A stretch of 64,000 nucleotides of DNA from Grimontia celer (GTDB taxonomy: Bacteria; Pseudomonadota; Gammaproteobacteria; Enterobacterales; Vibrionaceae), in NCBI RefSeq assembly GCF_900055185.1, contig NZ_FIZX01000007.1, positions 37,398 through 101,397 of the forward strand, read 5' to 3'. Both the position numbers and the translations under genes were made by a program. Numbering within the stretch: the first letter of the stretch is position 1; each line of letters starts with the position of its first letter. The notes under the pieces are model-generated. The model did not search any database and was not told the DNA's origin. It saw nothing but the letters and a program-made list of their open reading frames with translations. Positions 45,058 through 54,779 of this stretch are shown in pieces.

Positions 45058-46587
45058 ATGGAAATGCTGTCCCAGGAAACGGAAGCAGAACTGGTTCAGG
45101 ACCTTGATGTCCCAATGGCAGCCACACGGCTGCCGTTTGGCTTTGCCAAGCGCCATGGCGTCGTGGTGGAGCGAACAGAGAACGGTTTTCTGCTCTACTA
45201 TCGCGATCAGCCAAAGCCTGCTGTGCTCAATGAAGTGCGTCGGGTTTTGGGTCATGGCTTCACGCCAATTCAACTGCGCTCCGAAGACTTTGAGCCAAAG
45301 CTGACCCAGCTTTACCAGCGTGATTCATCAGAAGCTCAACAGCTGATGGAAGACATTGGTGCAGACAGTGACGACTTCTTTGCGCTGGCAGAAGAACTGC
45401 CACAAAGTGAGGACTTGCTGGAGTCGGAAGATGATGCGCCGATCATCAAACTTATTAACGCCATGCTCGGTGAGGCGATCAAAGAAACAGCCTCGGATAT
45501 CCATATTGAAACCTTCGAGAAGAGTCTGTCTATCCGCTTCCGCGTGGATGGTGTGCTGCGTGAGGTATTGAGCCCCAGCCGTAAACTGGCACCACTTTTG
45601 GTATCACGTATCAAGGTCATGGCGCGACTCGACATTGCGGAAAAACGCGTGCCTCAGGATGGTCGTATTTCGCTGCGTATTGGTGGCCGTGCTGTTGATG
45701 TGCGTGTATCGACGATGCCGTCATCCCACGGCGAGCGCGTTGTACTGCGTCTTCTCGATAAAAACGCAACCCAACTTGATCTGGAAAGCTTGGGCATGAC
45801 CCCGGCGGTGCATGATAACTTCCAGCATCTTATCAAGCGTCCGCACGGTATCTTGCTGGTGACCGGTCCGACTGGTTCGGGTAAATCGACCACGCTTTAT
45901 GCTGGCCTGACGGAGCTTAACAGTGCGGAGCGAAACATTCTGACGGTCGAAGACCCTATCGAATTTGATATCGATGGCATCGGCCAGACTCAGGTGAATA
46001 CCAAGGTTGATATGACCTTCGCCCGAGGCCTTCGCGCTATCTTGCGTCAGGACCCGGACGTGGTGATGGTTGGTGAGATCCGTGACCTTGAAACTGCGCA
46101 AATTGCGGTGCAGGCATCGTTGACGGGTCACCTTGTGATGTCGACGCTTCACACCAATACCGCGGTTGGTGCTGTGACCCGTCTTCGTGACATGGGCATT
46201 GAGCCTTTCCTTGTGTCGTCTTCACTTCTTGGCGTGCTGGCGCAGCGACTGGTTCGTACCTTATGCCCAGACTGCAAAGAACCTTATGAAGCTGATGCCC
46301 AGAGCAAAGCCTGGTTTGAAATGCCGGAAAGCGAATCGCTGACCCTTTACAAAGCCAAAGGCTGTAAGAAGTGCAACCACAAAGGGTACCGCGGTCGTAC
46401 CGGTATCCACGAACTTCTGGTGGTTGATACTCAAGTGCAAGAGCTTATCCATAACGAAGCGGGTGAGCAGGCGATTGAGCGTTATGTTCGCGAGTCTACC
46501 CCAAGCATCCGCGCTGATGGTCTGATGAAAGTGCGTAGGGGTGAGACCACGCTTGAAGAAGTCCTGCGTGTGACCAGGGAGGGCTGA
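45058..46587 (+). CDS. gspE: Type II secretion ATPase GspE
   Basis: A 509-residue cytoplasmic hexameric ATPase that powers pseudopilus assembly. Walker A is GPTGSGKST at 270-278, Walker [11 protein letters not shown] at 334-343, with Asp and His boxes between and after. A zinc-binding tetracysteine module is present at C403, C406, C436 and C439. The N-terminal domain that binds GspL is intact. The stop codon overlaps the gspF start (ATGA type). Confidence 0.97.
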   Translation: MEMLSQETEAELVQDLDVPMAATRLPFGFAKRHGVVVERTENGFLLYYRDQPKPAVLNEVRRVLGHGFTPIQLRSEDFEPKLTQLYQRDSSEAQQLMEDIGADSDDFFALAEELPQSEDLLESEDDAPIIKLINAMLGEAIKETASDIHIETFEKSLSIRFRVDGVLREVLSPSRKLAPLLVSRIKVMARLDIAEKRVPQDGRISLRIGGRAVDVRVSTMPSSHGERVVLRLLDKNATQLDLESLGMTPAVHDNFQHLIKRPHGILLVTGPTGSGKSTTLYAGLTELNSAERNILTVEDPIEFDIDGIGQTQVNTKVDMTFARGLRAILRQDPDVVMVGEIRDLETAQIAVQASLTGHLVMSTLHTNTAVGAVTRLRDMGIEPFLVSSSLLGVLAQRLVRTLCPDCKEPYEADAQSKAWFEMPESESLTLYKAKGCKKCNHKGYRGRTGIHELLVVDTQVQELIHNEAGEQAIERYVRESTPSIRADGLMKVRRGETTLEEVLRVTREG

Positions 46588-47807
46588 TGGCAGCGTTTGA
46601 ATACAAAGCGTTAAATGCCAAAGGCCGCACCGTTAAAGGCGTTATTGAAGCTGACACAGCCCGTCAGGCGCGTCAGATGCTTCGTGAAAAATCGCTGGTG
46701 CCAATGGAAGTGGCTCAGACGCATGAGAAAGAGCAGCAAAAGCAATCCGCTTCTGTTGGCTTTAAGCGCGGCATCAGCACCAATGAGTTGGCGCTGTTGA
46801 CCCGCCAGCTCGCGACGCTGGTTCAGGCGGGTATGCCACTGGAAGAGTGTATCAAGGCTGTTGCTGAGCAATCAGAAAAGCAGCGTTTGAAGAACATGCT
46901 TACCGGTGTACGTGCTCGGGTCGTAGAGGGCTACACCCTTTCCGATAGCCTTGGTGATTATCCCCATGTGTTTGATCAGCTGTTCCGCGCCATGGTTGCT
47001 GCCGGTGAGAAATCCGGTCACTTAGGCCCTGTGCTGGAACGTCTTGCTGATTACGTAGAAAATCGCCAGCAGGTAAAAAATAAGCTTATCCAGGCCATGG
47101 TGTATCCCATGGTGCTGACTGTCGCGGCTATTGGCATCGTAGCCTTTTTGCTCGCGACCGTTGTGCCGGACATTGTGGGCCAATTCCTACAAACTGGTGC
47201 GGAGCTGCCAAACATTACCAAAGTGCTGTTAGCAGCCAGTGATTTCGTCACCAATTGGGGATTGTTGGTTTTGGGTGTCAGCGTTGCGCTGTTTGTGCTT
47301 TTCCGGGCGCTGCTTCGAAACGAAAGCCGGCGCCTTGGGTGGGACAGAAGTGTATTAAATATGCCAGTGGTTGGACGGGTTGCCCGGGGGCTAAATACCT
47401 CACGCTTTGCCCGCACACTGTCGATTTGTACCTCTAGTGCTATCCCCCTGCTCGATGGCATGAAGGTCGCGGCAGATGTGATGACCAATACCTGGGTAAA
47501 GAGCAAAGTACTGGAAGCGTCGGATCGCGTCCGGGAAGGGGCGAGCCTCAGGGTTTCGTTGGAAAAATCGAAACTTTTTCCACCCATGATGCTGCATATG
47601 ATTGCCAGTGGTGAGCGAAGTGGTGAGCTCGAACAGATGCTGACCCGCGCCGCAGACAATCAGGACCGGGATTTTGAATCCCAGGTCAACATCGCACTGG
47701 GTATTTTCGGTCCGGCCCTCATCATAGCGATGGCCGGTATCGTGCTGTTTATTGTCGTGGCAACCTTAATGCCAATTATCCAGCTCAACAATATTGTGGG
47801 CGTATAA
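46587..47807 (+). CDS. gspF: Type II secretion platform protein GspF
   Basis: A 406-residue polytopic inner-membrane protein with two homologous GspF domains (first at about 70-195, second at about 275-395) and three transmembrane helices. Characteristic segments are LALLTRQLATLVQAGMPLEE and FARTLSICTSSAIPLLDGM. It forms the centre of the assembly platform beneath the pseudopilus. It is coupled to gspE. Confidence 0.96.
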   Translation: MAAFEYKALNAKGRTVKGVIEADTARQARQMLREKSLVPMEVAQTHEKEQQKQSASVGFKRGISTNELALLTRQLATLVQAGMPLEECIKAVAEQSEKQRLKNMLTGVRARVVEGYTLSDSLGDYPHVFDQLFRAMVAAGEKSGHLGPVLERLADYVENRQQVKNKLIQAMVYPMVLTVAAIGIVAFLLATVVPDIVGQFLQTGAELPNITKVLLAASDFVTNWGLLVLGVSVALFVLFRALLRNESRRLGWDRSVLNMPVVGRVARGLNTSRFARTLSICTSSAIPLLDGMKVAADVMTNTWVKSKVLEASDRVREGASLRVSLEKSKLFPPMMLHMIASGERSGELEQMLTRAADNQDRDFESQVNIALGIFGPALIIAMAGIVLFIVVATLMPIIQLNNIVGV

Positions 47808-47851
47808 CCCCAACTAGCTGCCAAGCAGCGTTTTTTCAGGAGAGATAGAAA

Positions 47852-48289
47852 ATGCAACGTCGTCAACAGGGCTTCACCCTGCTGGAAATCATGGTTGTTA
47901 TCGTCATTTTGGGTGTACTGGCAAGTTTGGTGGTTCCAAACCTGTTGGGGAACAAAGACAAAGCCGATCAGCAAAAAGCGGTGACTGATATCAGTGCATT
48001 GGAAGGCGCACTGGACATGTACCGTCTGGACAACAGCGTGTACCCAACCACCGATCAGGGTTTGGATGCGCTGGTGAAAAAGCCAAGTTCTTCGCCAGAA
48101 CCACGTAATTACCGTGAAGATGGTTACATCAAACGTCTGCCACAGGATCCTTGGGGTAACGAGTACCAATACCTGAATCCAGGTGAGCATGGCACTGTGG
48201 ATATCTTTACCTTGGGTGCAGATGGCCAGGAAGGTGGTGAAGGTGTGAACCAGGATATCGGCAACTGGAACATGCTGGACATCAAGTAA
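47852..48289 (+). CDS. gspG: Major pseudopilin GspG
   Basis: A 145-residue prepilin with leader MQRRQQG, cleavage and N-methylation at F8, and the conserved E12 (+5), followed by the hydrophobic helix LLEIMVVIVILGVLASLVVP. The C-terminal calcium-binding loop region (PWGNEYQYLNPGEHG, DIFTLGADGQEGGEG) is typical of GspG. AGGAGAG precedes the ATG. The peptidase PilD/GspO is not in this window. Confidence 0.97.
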   Translation: MQRRQQGFTLLEIMVVIVILGVLASLVVPNLLGNKDKADQQKAVTDISALEGALDMYRLDNSVYPTTDQGLDALVKKPSSSPEPRNYREDGYIKRLPQDPWGNEYQYLNPGEHGTVDIFTLGADGQEGGEGVNQDIGNWNMLDIK

Positions 48290-48292
48290 TCG

Positions 48293-48850
48293 ATGAGAAG
48301 AGGGTGCCCGTCCGGGTTTACATTGCTGGAAATCCTGCTGGTGTTAGTGCTGCTGTCTATCAGCGCCGTGATCGTGGTGCCCAACCTTCCGCAGAACAAA
48401 AATGATGATGCCAAGGAAGAAGCTCAGCGCTTCTTTCAGCTCATTCAGCTTTGGACTGAGCAGTCTTTGCTGACAGGCCAAACCTTTGGGCTCAATGTCG
48501 ACAAAGATGGCTATCAGCTCCTCCGTCTGACCCGTGATGATTGGGTGCCTGCGGAGAAAGAGCGCAACATCACCTCAGTGACATTGCCGGAAGGATTAGA
48601 GCTCGATTTGGAAGTCAGTGGCTTTGTGGCGGAAGAAGACCGCTTGTTTGACAGAGAAAGCCTGTTTGATGAAGAGATGTTTGCTGAAGAGGAAAATAAG
48701 CCGCCTCAACCGCAAGTCGTGCTCATGGGGAACGGTGAAATCATTCCTTTTACCCTGACTATTGTGGCGGATGACAAGCGCCTGTGGCAGGTCAAAGGCA
48801 ATGATGTGGCAACATTTGAGGTTAAGAACTTGAATGAGGGTAAAGAGTGA
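48293..48850 (+). CDS. gspH: Minor pseudopilin GspH
   Basis: A 185-residue type IV prepilin-like protein. The leader ends at G8, the mature protein begins FTLLEILLVLVLL with E13 at +5, and the globular domain contains the GspH segment FGLNVDKDGYQLL. An acidic insert rich in E and D lies at about residues 115-140. The start is three bases after the gspG stop; the end overlaps gspI by four bases. Confidence 0.92.
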   Translation: MRRGCPSGFTLLEILLVLVLLSISAVIVVPNLPQNKNDDAKEEAQRFFQLIQLWTEQSLLTGQTFGLNVDKDGYQLLRLTRDDWVPAEKERNITSVTLPEGLELDLEVSGFVAEEDRLFDRESLFDEEMFAEEENKPPQPQVVLMGNGEIIPFTLTIVADDKRLWQVKGNDVATFEVKNLNEGKE

Positions 48851-49209
48851 GAAAGCATCGCGGCTTTACCCTGATTGAAGTCCTGGTGGCAATGGCTGTG
48901 TTTGCTGTGGCGGCCATGGCGGTGCTCAATGCGACCGGCCAGCATGTAAATTCGCTAGGTGCGCTGGAAGAAAAAACTTTCGCATCCATGGTGGCGGATA
49001 ACCAATTGGCGTTGTTTGTGTTGGAAGACAAACCGCTTTCATCGGCGAAAAACGGCAAATCAGAAATGGCAGGACGGGAGTGGTTTTGGACGGTCAAACC
49101 CATTGCAACCTCTGACAACCTGCTGCGTGCAGTTGATGTCATTGTCTGGCGAGATGAACGTAGACAAAGCTCTCTGGTGACGGTGAGGACCTATGTACCA
49201 GCGAACTAA
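48847..49209 (+). CDS. gspI: Minor pseudopilin GspI
   Basis: A 120-residue minor pseudopilin, prepilin leader MRKHRG, mature start FTLIEVLVAMAVFAVAAMAV with E11 at +5. It initiates the tip complex with GspJ and GspK. It begins with GTG overlapping the gspH stop and overlaps gspJ by 17 bases. Confidence 0.93.
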   Translation: MRKHRGFTLIEVLVAMAVFAVAAMAVLNATGQHVNSLGALEEKTFASMVADNQLALFVLEDKPLSSAKNGKSEMAGREWFWTVKPIATSDNLLRAVDVIVWRDERRQSSLVTVRTYVPAN

Positions 49210-49834
49210 AAAAGACAGGGGCTTTACCCTGATTGAAGTGCTGTTGGCCTTGATGATTTTTGCCACCCTGAGTGTGGCGGCAAACCAGATTTTCCGTAAT
49301 GTTATCAATAGCAATATACAGACAGAAGAAGTGGGCAATGCGCTGAAAAGCCTGCAACGAACACTTCTCATCATGGACAGTGATTTTCGCCAGATGCTGG
49401 CACGTCAGTACCGAAATGGTGGTGACGAAGCGAAAGAAACCTTGCTGGAATTCGGTGATGATTTTTTAGACTCCGAATCTCAGGGAATCCGCTTTGTCCG
49501 TGGTGGCTGGATTAACCCCCAACAGCTTTTTCCCAGAGGGGAAGTGGTGAAAGTGGGTTACCGCATTCAGGATGAGACTCTAGAGCGCATCCGCTGGATG
49601 TACCCAGACGACAGCTCAGCAGCCGAGCCTGCATCGATGCCCCTGATGGAAGGGGTCACAGGTATCCGCTTTGAAGTGCAAGGCAGTGATGGTTGGAAAA
49701 AAGATTGGGACACACCGCTTGAAATGCCAAAAGCGATTCGGGTGGTGATGGAAACAGAACGTTATGGTGAACTGACCCGTGTGTATTTGCTGCCGGGACA
49801 GACCATCGCACCACCTGTGGTGAACACGCCATGA
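49193..49834 (+). CDS. gspJ: Minor pseudopilin GspJ
   Basis: A 213-residue minor pseudopilin. Leader MYQRTKKDRG, mature start FTLIEVLLALMIFATLSVAA with E15 at +5, then a beta-rich domain with FRQMLARQYRNG and the GspJ-type GVTGIRFEVQGSDGW. GAGG precedes the ATG, within the end of gspI. It forms the pseudopilus tip trimer. Confidence 0.94.
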   Translation: MYQRTKKDRGFTLIEVLLALMIFATLSVAANQIFRNVINSNIQTEEVGNALKSLQRTLLIMDSDFRQMLARQYRNGGDEAKETLLEFGDDFLDSESQGIRFVRGGWINPQQLFPRGEVVKVGYRIQDETLERIRWMYPDDSSAAEPASMPLMEGVTGIRFEVQGSDGWKKDWDTPLEMPKAIRVVMETERYGELTRVYLLPGQTIAPPVVNTP

Positions 49835-50844
49835 TGCGTCGTCAATCTCAGCACGGTGTAGCGCTTCTGGTGGTGCTGCTCATCATGGCATTGATGACGA
49901 CGGTTGCGGTCAGCATGTCAGGTCGCATGTTTGTGAACTTTAACCGTGCGGAAAGTCAGGTGCGTTACCAGCAGGCTTACTGGTTCGCACAGTCGGTCGA
50001 ATCACTGGCACGCTTCGGTATTGAAGAAAGCTTCGACAGCGAAGACACAGTGACATTGAGCCAACCCTGGGCAGTGCGCGATCAGGTTTATCCGCTTGAA
50101 GGCGGACAGGCGACAGGTAACGTTTTCGACCAACAGGCGTGTTTTAACGTTAATGGACTCCGCAGTGTTAAACCGACGGAAAACGGCACCAATCCGAAAC
50201 TGGTGGTGTCTTTTCAGCAATTGATTGAATCGCAGGGCATCGATAGCTTCGAAGCAGAAACGGCAGCTGCAGCAACCTGGGAGTTTATCGACACCGACAC
50301 CAATGTGCAGTCGCCTCTTGGTGTGGAAGACAGTGAATATGAAGCTCGACCGCAGCCGCATGTGGCGCCTAACAGTTTTATTGCGGACATTTCCGAGTGG
50401 CGTGCGATCAATGGCGTGACACAGGAAATATTCGATAAAGTCAGTCCTCTGCTTTGTGCCGTTCCCAACGACAAACTGGTGGTGAACGTCAACACGCTGA
50501 CTGAGGAAGATGCTCCTATCTTGAGCGCTATCTTCCACCCGAACCTTTCTGAGGATCAGGCAAAAGAGTTGATCAACGGAAGAAATGCAGTTGATGGTTG
50601 GCCAGATGTGGCCAGCTTTTTGGCCGAGCCAGTACTGGCGGGTATTGAACAAGAAGAAAGGGAGCGATTGCAGCCATATCTGGATGTGCGCAGCCGCTAC
50701 TTTGAATTAGACACAGAAATTACCCTCGACAGCATAACGCTACGACTGCGTTCTTTGCTGCAGAGGGATGATAACGGCGCGGTAACTGTTATCCGTCGTC
50801 GCTTTGGAGGAATGAGTGAGCGAGATCCTGACAATCAGGCTTAA
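49831..50844 (+). CDS. gspK: Minor pseudopilin GspK
   Basis: A 337-residue, large minor pseudopilin that caps the tip. The leader ends at G9, and the mature helix is VALLVVLLIMALMTTVAVSM. Position +5 is V instead of the usual E, which is normal for GspK as the first-placed subunit. A calcium-binding alpha domain and the ELINGRNAVDGWPDVASFL segment follow. It overlaps gspJ by four bases and gspL by 29 bases. Confidence 0.94.
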   Translation: MMRRQSQHGVALLVVLLIMALMTTVAVSMSGRMFVNFNRAESQVRYQQAYWFAQSVESLARFGIEESFDSEDTVTLSQPWAVRDQVYPLEGGQATGNVFDQQACFNVNGLRSVKPTENGTNPKLVVSFQQLIESQGIDSFEAETAAAATWEFIDTDTNVQSPLGVEDSEYEARPQPHVAPNSFIADISEWRAINGVTQEIFDKVSPLLCAVPNDKLVVNVNTLTEEDAPILSAIFHPNLSEDQAKELINGRNAVDGWPDVASFLAEPVLAGIEQEERERLQPYLDVRSRYFELDTEITLDSITLRLRSLLQRDDNGAVTVIRRRFGGMSERDPDNQA

Positions 50845-52021
50845 CAGTGATCCGCAGGAGCCGATCCCTTGGCTGGTCTGGTCACCAGCACAGCAGGAAG
50901 TGATTGCTTCCGGCGAAGCCGAAAGCTTGTCACAGCTGACAGATTATGCGGCTGACCGGGACGTAGTTGCATTGGCTGACAGTGCAGCAATGACGCTGAC
51001 CACGGCGATGATCCCTGCGGGTAGCGAGCGCCAGCTCGACACGGTTTTACCTTTCCTTTTAGAAGATGATTTGGCACAGGATGTCGATCAGGTTCATATC
51101 ACTTTACTAGGTAAAAGCGGTGAAATTGCCAATGTGGCAGTGATTGAGCATAAGTTGCTGGAACGTTGGCTGGACGATTTGGCCGATGTTGGCCTACATG
51201 TTCGCAAACTGGTGCCGGATTGTTTGTGCCTGCCTCTGCATGATGACGGCTACAGTGCGGCAAAGCTCAATCATCGCTGGCTGCTACGCACCGATGAACT
51301 TGAGGGCAGTTCAGCGGAAGAAGGTTGGTTGCCTGTTTGGTTGCAAAGCCTGAATAGTGCACAGGACGAAGACGGTATTAAAACGGTTTATAGCTATTCG
51401 AATATACCTGAAGACATGGGTGATAATTGGAAAGCTGAACCTTGCGAACTGGTGATGTTGTTGCTGGCGCAGCAGGCGATGCAAAGCCGTCACAACCTTC
51501 TGGCAGGGCGTTACAAACCGCAAAACCAAATCTACAAGCACCTTAAACCTTGGCGTGGTGCCGCGATTGCCGCTGCGGTATTGCTAGCAGTGTTGGGGGG
51601 CGAAAAGGTCGCAGATATCTACCAGATGGAAGCGCAAGCCGCACAATATCGCGAACAAAGTGAAGCCAAAGTACGTAAGCTTTTGCCGCAAAACCAGCGT
51701 ATTCCGACCACAAGTTACATGCGTCGTATCATCGAAGGGGAATTGAGCAGACTCTCCGGTGGTGGCAATCAATCGGGTGTGATGGTGTGGATGTCAGAAC
51801 TAGGCCCGCTTTTAGAATCAGCGCCAGGTATCCAGCTTGATGCACTGAGATTCGATCAGGATCGGGGTGAGCTTCGCCTGAATGCGCGTGGCAAAGACTT
51901 TGGGGATTTCGAGAAGTTGCGTGAAGCTTTGTCGACCAAATACAACACAGAGCTCGGGCAGTTAAGCCGTGACCAGCAAACCGTGACCGGCGCTTTTGTG
52001 TTGCGTAAGGAGCCATCATGA
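50816..52021 (+). CDS. gspL: Type II secretion protein GspL
   Basis: A 401-residue bitopic protein. The cytoplasmic domain (1-245, starting MSEILTIRL and containing IPWLVWSPAQQEVIASGE) has an actin-like fold that recruits GspE; one transmembrane helix lies near 247-268; a periplasmic ferredoxin-like domain follows. Similarity to V. cholerae EpsL is clear at both ends. The start is GTG at 50816 within the end of gspK, an unusually long 29-base overlap. Confidence 0.94.
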   Translation: MSEILTIRLNSDPQEPIPWLVWSPAQQEVIASGEAESLSQLTDYAADRDVVALADSAAMTLTTAMIPAGSERQLDTVLPFLLEDDLAQDVDQVHITLLGKSGEIANVAVIEHKLLERWLDDLADVGLHVRKLVPDCLCLPLHDDGYSAAKLNHRWLLRTDELEGSSAEEGWLPVWLQSLNSAQDEDGIKTVYSYSNIPEDMGDNWKAEPCELVMLLLAQQAMQSRHNLLAGRYKPQNQIYKHLKPWRGAAIAAAVLLAVLGGEKVADIYQMEAQAAQYREQSEAKVRKLLPQNQRIPTTSYMRRIIEGELSRLSGGGNQSGVMVWMSELGPLLESAPGIQLDALRFDQDRGELRLNARGKDFGDFEKLREALSTKYNTELGQLSRDQQTVTGAFVLRKEPS

Positions 52022-52503
52022 AAGCATTGATAGCTTATTGGAAAGGACTGTCTCGTCGCGAACAGCGCTTGCTGAGTGTGGCAACTGCGGTATTGGTTTT
52101 GGGCGCCCTTTACTGGGGTGTCGTGAGTCCGCTTCAGGTTCGCGCCGAGCAGGCACAACAACGTTTAGTTAGTGAACGTAATCTGTTGACTTGGGTGAAT
52201 GGCAAAGCAGCCGAAATCCAAGCATTGCGTCGTGTGGCTGGAAACAGCGGTCAGGTGAGCGCCCTACCACTTAACCAATCCGTGACGACAACGGTGAAGC
52301 GCTACAACTTGGAAATCGTTCGCTTACAGCCACAACGTGAAGAAATTCAGGTATGGCTGAAACCTATGCCTTTCAATTCACTCATCAGCTGGCTTGATTT
52401 CCTTTCCACCAATCATGGTGTGGAAGTGAAATTTATTGATGTTGGCAAAACCGACACTCAAGGTGTCGTTGAAGTAAAACGACTGCAGTTGGGAAGAGGG
52501 TAA
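52018..52503 (+). CDS. gspM: Type II secretion protein GspM
   Basis: A 161-residue bitopic protein: cytoplasmic N terminus with LSRREQRLLS, a transmembrane helix (about 21-39) and a small periplasmic ferredoxin-like domain that pairs with GspL. It overlaps gspL by four bases. Confidence 0.93.
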   Translation: MKALIAYWKGLSRREQRLLSVATAVLVLGALYWGVVSPLQVRAEQAQQRLVSERNLLTWVNGKAAEIQALRRVAGNSGQVSALPLNQSVTTTVKRYNLEIVRLQPQREEIQVWLKPMPFNSLISWLDFLSTNHGVEVKFIDVGKTDTQGVVEVKRLQLGRG

Positions 52504-52504
52504 G

Positions 52505-53254
52505 ATGAAACGAGTGATCCTTTGGAGCTTTCTTTTCCTTGTGGTCCTGGTAGGTAGTGCAATTGTTCATATTCCTGCCAACCTGGTCGTACGCCAGCTT
52601 CCACCGGTTCAGGGGCTGGAGCTCAGTGGTGTTTCCGGCACATTATGGAATGGCTCTGCCGCGAAGTTTTCCTGGCAAGGTCAACCGATGGGCACACTGA
52701 AGTGGCAGTTCAATCCACTGAAACTCTTCACCGGTAAGGCGGATGTCGATCTGCGTCTTTCGGGGACGCCGGGGCTATCTGCCCGTGGAAACGTGGGCTA
52801 CAGCTTAGGTGGTATTTACGCCAATAACCTGCTTTTATCCGCATCAGCCAATATCGTGCAGTCGTTTATTCCATATCCATTGCCTGTTAGTCTGTCGGGA
52901 CAGTTTGATTTAACCGTACGGGATTACCTGTTTGCCCAGCAGCCTTTCTGCGAAGTGCTCGCGGGCAACCTAGCCTGGTCCCAGGGCAATGTCGCTTCAC
53001 CCATCGGTACGATTGAGCCGGGATTGGTGGTAGCGCAGCTGTCTTGTAATGAAGGTCAGCTAGTGCTGGATGGTGACAGTGCGTCTGACGCGATTGAAAC
53101 CGAATTCAATATCTCGTTGTCACCGGATCAACGCTACAGCCTGAATGGCTGGTTTGCCCCGGGCGACGATTTTCCGGAAGGCATGCGTGGCCAACTTGGC
53201 TTTTTGGGCAATCCGGACAGTGAAGGCCGTTATCGCCTCAGTTTCAGCGGTTAA
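52505..53254 (+). CDS. gspN: Type II secretion protein GspN
   Basis: A 249-residue inner-membrane-anchored periplasmic protein with an N-terminal transmembrane segment (ILWSFLFLVVLVGSAIVHIP) and the GspN pattern LELSGVSGTLWNGSA. GspN is found in some but not all T2SS operons and is dispensable in several species. It is the last gsp gene, starting one base after the gspM stop. Confidence 0.92.
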   Translation: MKRVILWSFLFLVVLVGSAIVHIPANLVVRQLPPVQGLELSGVSGTLWNGSAAKFSWQGQPMGTLKWQFNPLKLFTGKADVDLRLSGTPGLSARGNVGYSLGGIYANNLLLSASANIVQSFIPYPLPVSLSGQFDLTVRDYLFAQQPFCEVLAGNLAWSQGNVASPIGTIEPGLVVAQLSCNEGQLVLDGDSASDAIETEFNISLSPDQRYSLNGWFAPGDDFPEGMRGQLGFLGNPDSEGRYRLSFSG

Positions 53255-53275
53255 CGCCTTTTCGGGAGAGTAAGC

Positions 53276-53827
53276 ATGAAAAAGCACATTCCACCTGAAA
53301 TTCTGGACGCCAAGGTTGTTGCCAAGTCGCGCCTGTTCCAGATTGAAGCTCTGGATTTAAGGTTCAGTAACGGTGAAGAGCGCATTTATGAGCGTATGAA
53401 GCCAAGCGGTCGCAATGCTGTGATGGTGGTGCCGGTAACAGAAAACGGCGATTTACTGCTGGTTCGCGAATACGCTGCCGGAACTGAACGTTATGAACTA
53501 GGCTTTCCAAAGGGGCTGATTGATCCTGGTGAGACCGCCTTAGAAGCGGCAAACCGAGAACTTAAAGAAGAAATTGGTTTCGGTGCCCATCAATTGTTCC
53601 CGCTGAAAGAAGTGGTGCTCGCACCGTCTTACTTTTCCAGCAAAATGACCCTGCTGCTGGCGCAGGACCTGTATCCAGAGAAGCTCGAGGGCGATGAACC
53701 TGAGCCGTTGGAATTGGTCCGTTGGCCCGTCGCACAGGCAGAAGAATTGTTATCTCACGTCGATTTTGGGGAAGCGCGCAGTATTACCGCATTACTGTTG
53801 GCCTTGAGAGAGCTTTCCGGCCGTTGA
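53276..53827 (+). CDS. nudE: ADP-compound hydrolase NudE
   Basis: A 183-residue Nudix hydrolase acting on ADP-ribose, NADH and Ap3A. The Nudix box GLIDPGETALEAANRELKEE continues with IG and fits GX5EX7REUXEEXGU. It follows gspN by 21 bases with ribosome site GGGAG and is probably cotranscribed with cysQ. The gsp-nudE-cysQ order is known in vibrios. Confidence 0.93.
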   Translation: MKKHIPPEILDAKVVAKSRLFQIEALDLRFSNGEERIYERMKPSGRNAVMVVPVTENGDLLLVREYAAGTERYELGFPKGLIDPGETALEAANRELKEEIGFGAHQLFPLKEVVLAPSYFSSKMTLLLAQDLYPEKLEGDEPEPLELVRWPVAQAEELLSHVDFGEARSITALLLALRELSGR

Positions 53828-53889
53828 TCACTTCGTGACCAAAGACCATTGGACAAAGTCGTAGTGTGAGAGCCCAAGAGGAGTGTTAC

Positions 53890-54705
53890 ATGGAGCTGTC
53901 ACAACTGCTTCAACCCGTGATAGAGATTGCCCGGGCTTCCGGTCAGGTGATCCTGGATATCTATCAGCGTGGTGAATTTGAAAAGAACATCAAAAGCGAT
54001 GACACACCGGTGACCAGTGCCGATCTCGCGGCGCACAAGTTGGTTACTGAGCGCCTGAGTGCGCTAACCCCTGATATTCCTGTGTTGTCAGAAGAAGACG
54101 CGTCGATTCCCTTTGCTGAACGAGGTAATTGGGAGCGCTACTGGCTGGTGGATCCACTGGATGGCACCCAGGAATTCATTGCTGGAAGTGGTGACTTCGC
54201 CACCATTATCGCGCTGGTGGAAAACAACCAGCCGGTGATGGGCGTGGTGTATGGTCCAGTGTCAGGCGTCTCATACTATGCAGCCAAGGGTCTTGGTGCT
54301 TGGAAGGTGATGCCTGATGGTGAAAAACACCGTCTGTCTATCCTCAAGCATGAAGACGAATTGGCTTCCCTGTCGATTGCGATCAGTCGCCGCCAGGACA
54401 TCAAAGCGATCACTGACCGCCTTGAACCAAGCCGCAACTATGACTTGGTACCTTTAGGCTCTGCAGCGCTCAAGTCTTGCTTAGTCGCAGAAGGGGCGGT
54501 GGATTGTTATCTTCGCCTTGGCCCAACCGGCGAATGGGACACGGCGGCAACCCAATGCATCGTGGAGGAAGCGGGCGGACGTATTCTGGATATGACGCTT
54601 TCACCGCTGTCCTACAACGAGCGGGATTCACTGGAAAACCCGAATTTCATTGTACTGGGTGATACCGAACTGCCTTGGCGACAGATTGTGAGGTTGGAAG
54701 GTTAA
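53890..54705 (+). CDS. cysQ: 3'(2'),5'-bisphosphate nucleotidase CysQ
   Basis: A 271-residue magnesium-dependent phosphatase of the inositol monophosphatase superfamily that converts PAP to AMP during sulfate assimilation. Metal-site motifs are LSEED, DPLDGTQEF and the C-terminal GPTGEWDTAATQCI. I chose the ATG at 53890, preceded by GAGGAG; an in-frame start at 53866 adds eight residues of no similarity. Confidence 0.94.
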   Translation: MELSQLLQPVIEIARASGQVILDIYQRGEFEKNIKSDDTPVTSADLAAHKLVTERLSALTPDIPVLSEEDASIPFAERGNWERYWLVDPLDGTQEFIAGSGDFATIIALVENNQPVMGVVYGPVSGVSYYAAKGLGAWKVMPDGEKHRLSILKHEDELASLSIAISRRQDIKAITDRLEPSRNYDLVPLGSAALKSCLVAEGAVDCYLRLGPTGEWDTAATQCIVEEAGGRILDMTLSPLSYNERDSLENPNFIVLGDTELPWRQIVRLEG

Positions 54706-54734
54706 CACAACCAGTTTTCGCCATCGTCCAGAGA

Positions 54735-54763
54735 CAAAAAACGGAGCAGAAGCTCCGTTTTTT
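54735..54763. terminator. Bidirectional terminator between cysQ and sthA
   Basis: ACGGAGC and GCTCCGT form a stem around AGAA, flanked by six A residues on the left and six T residues on the right, so it can serve both converging genes. Confidence 0.9.
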
Positions 54764-54779
54764 ATTGCCTGTTAGCAAA

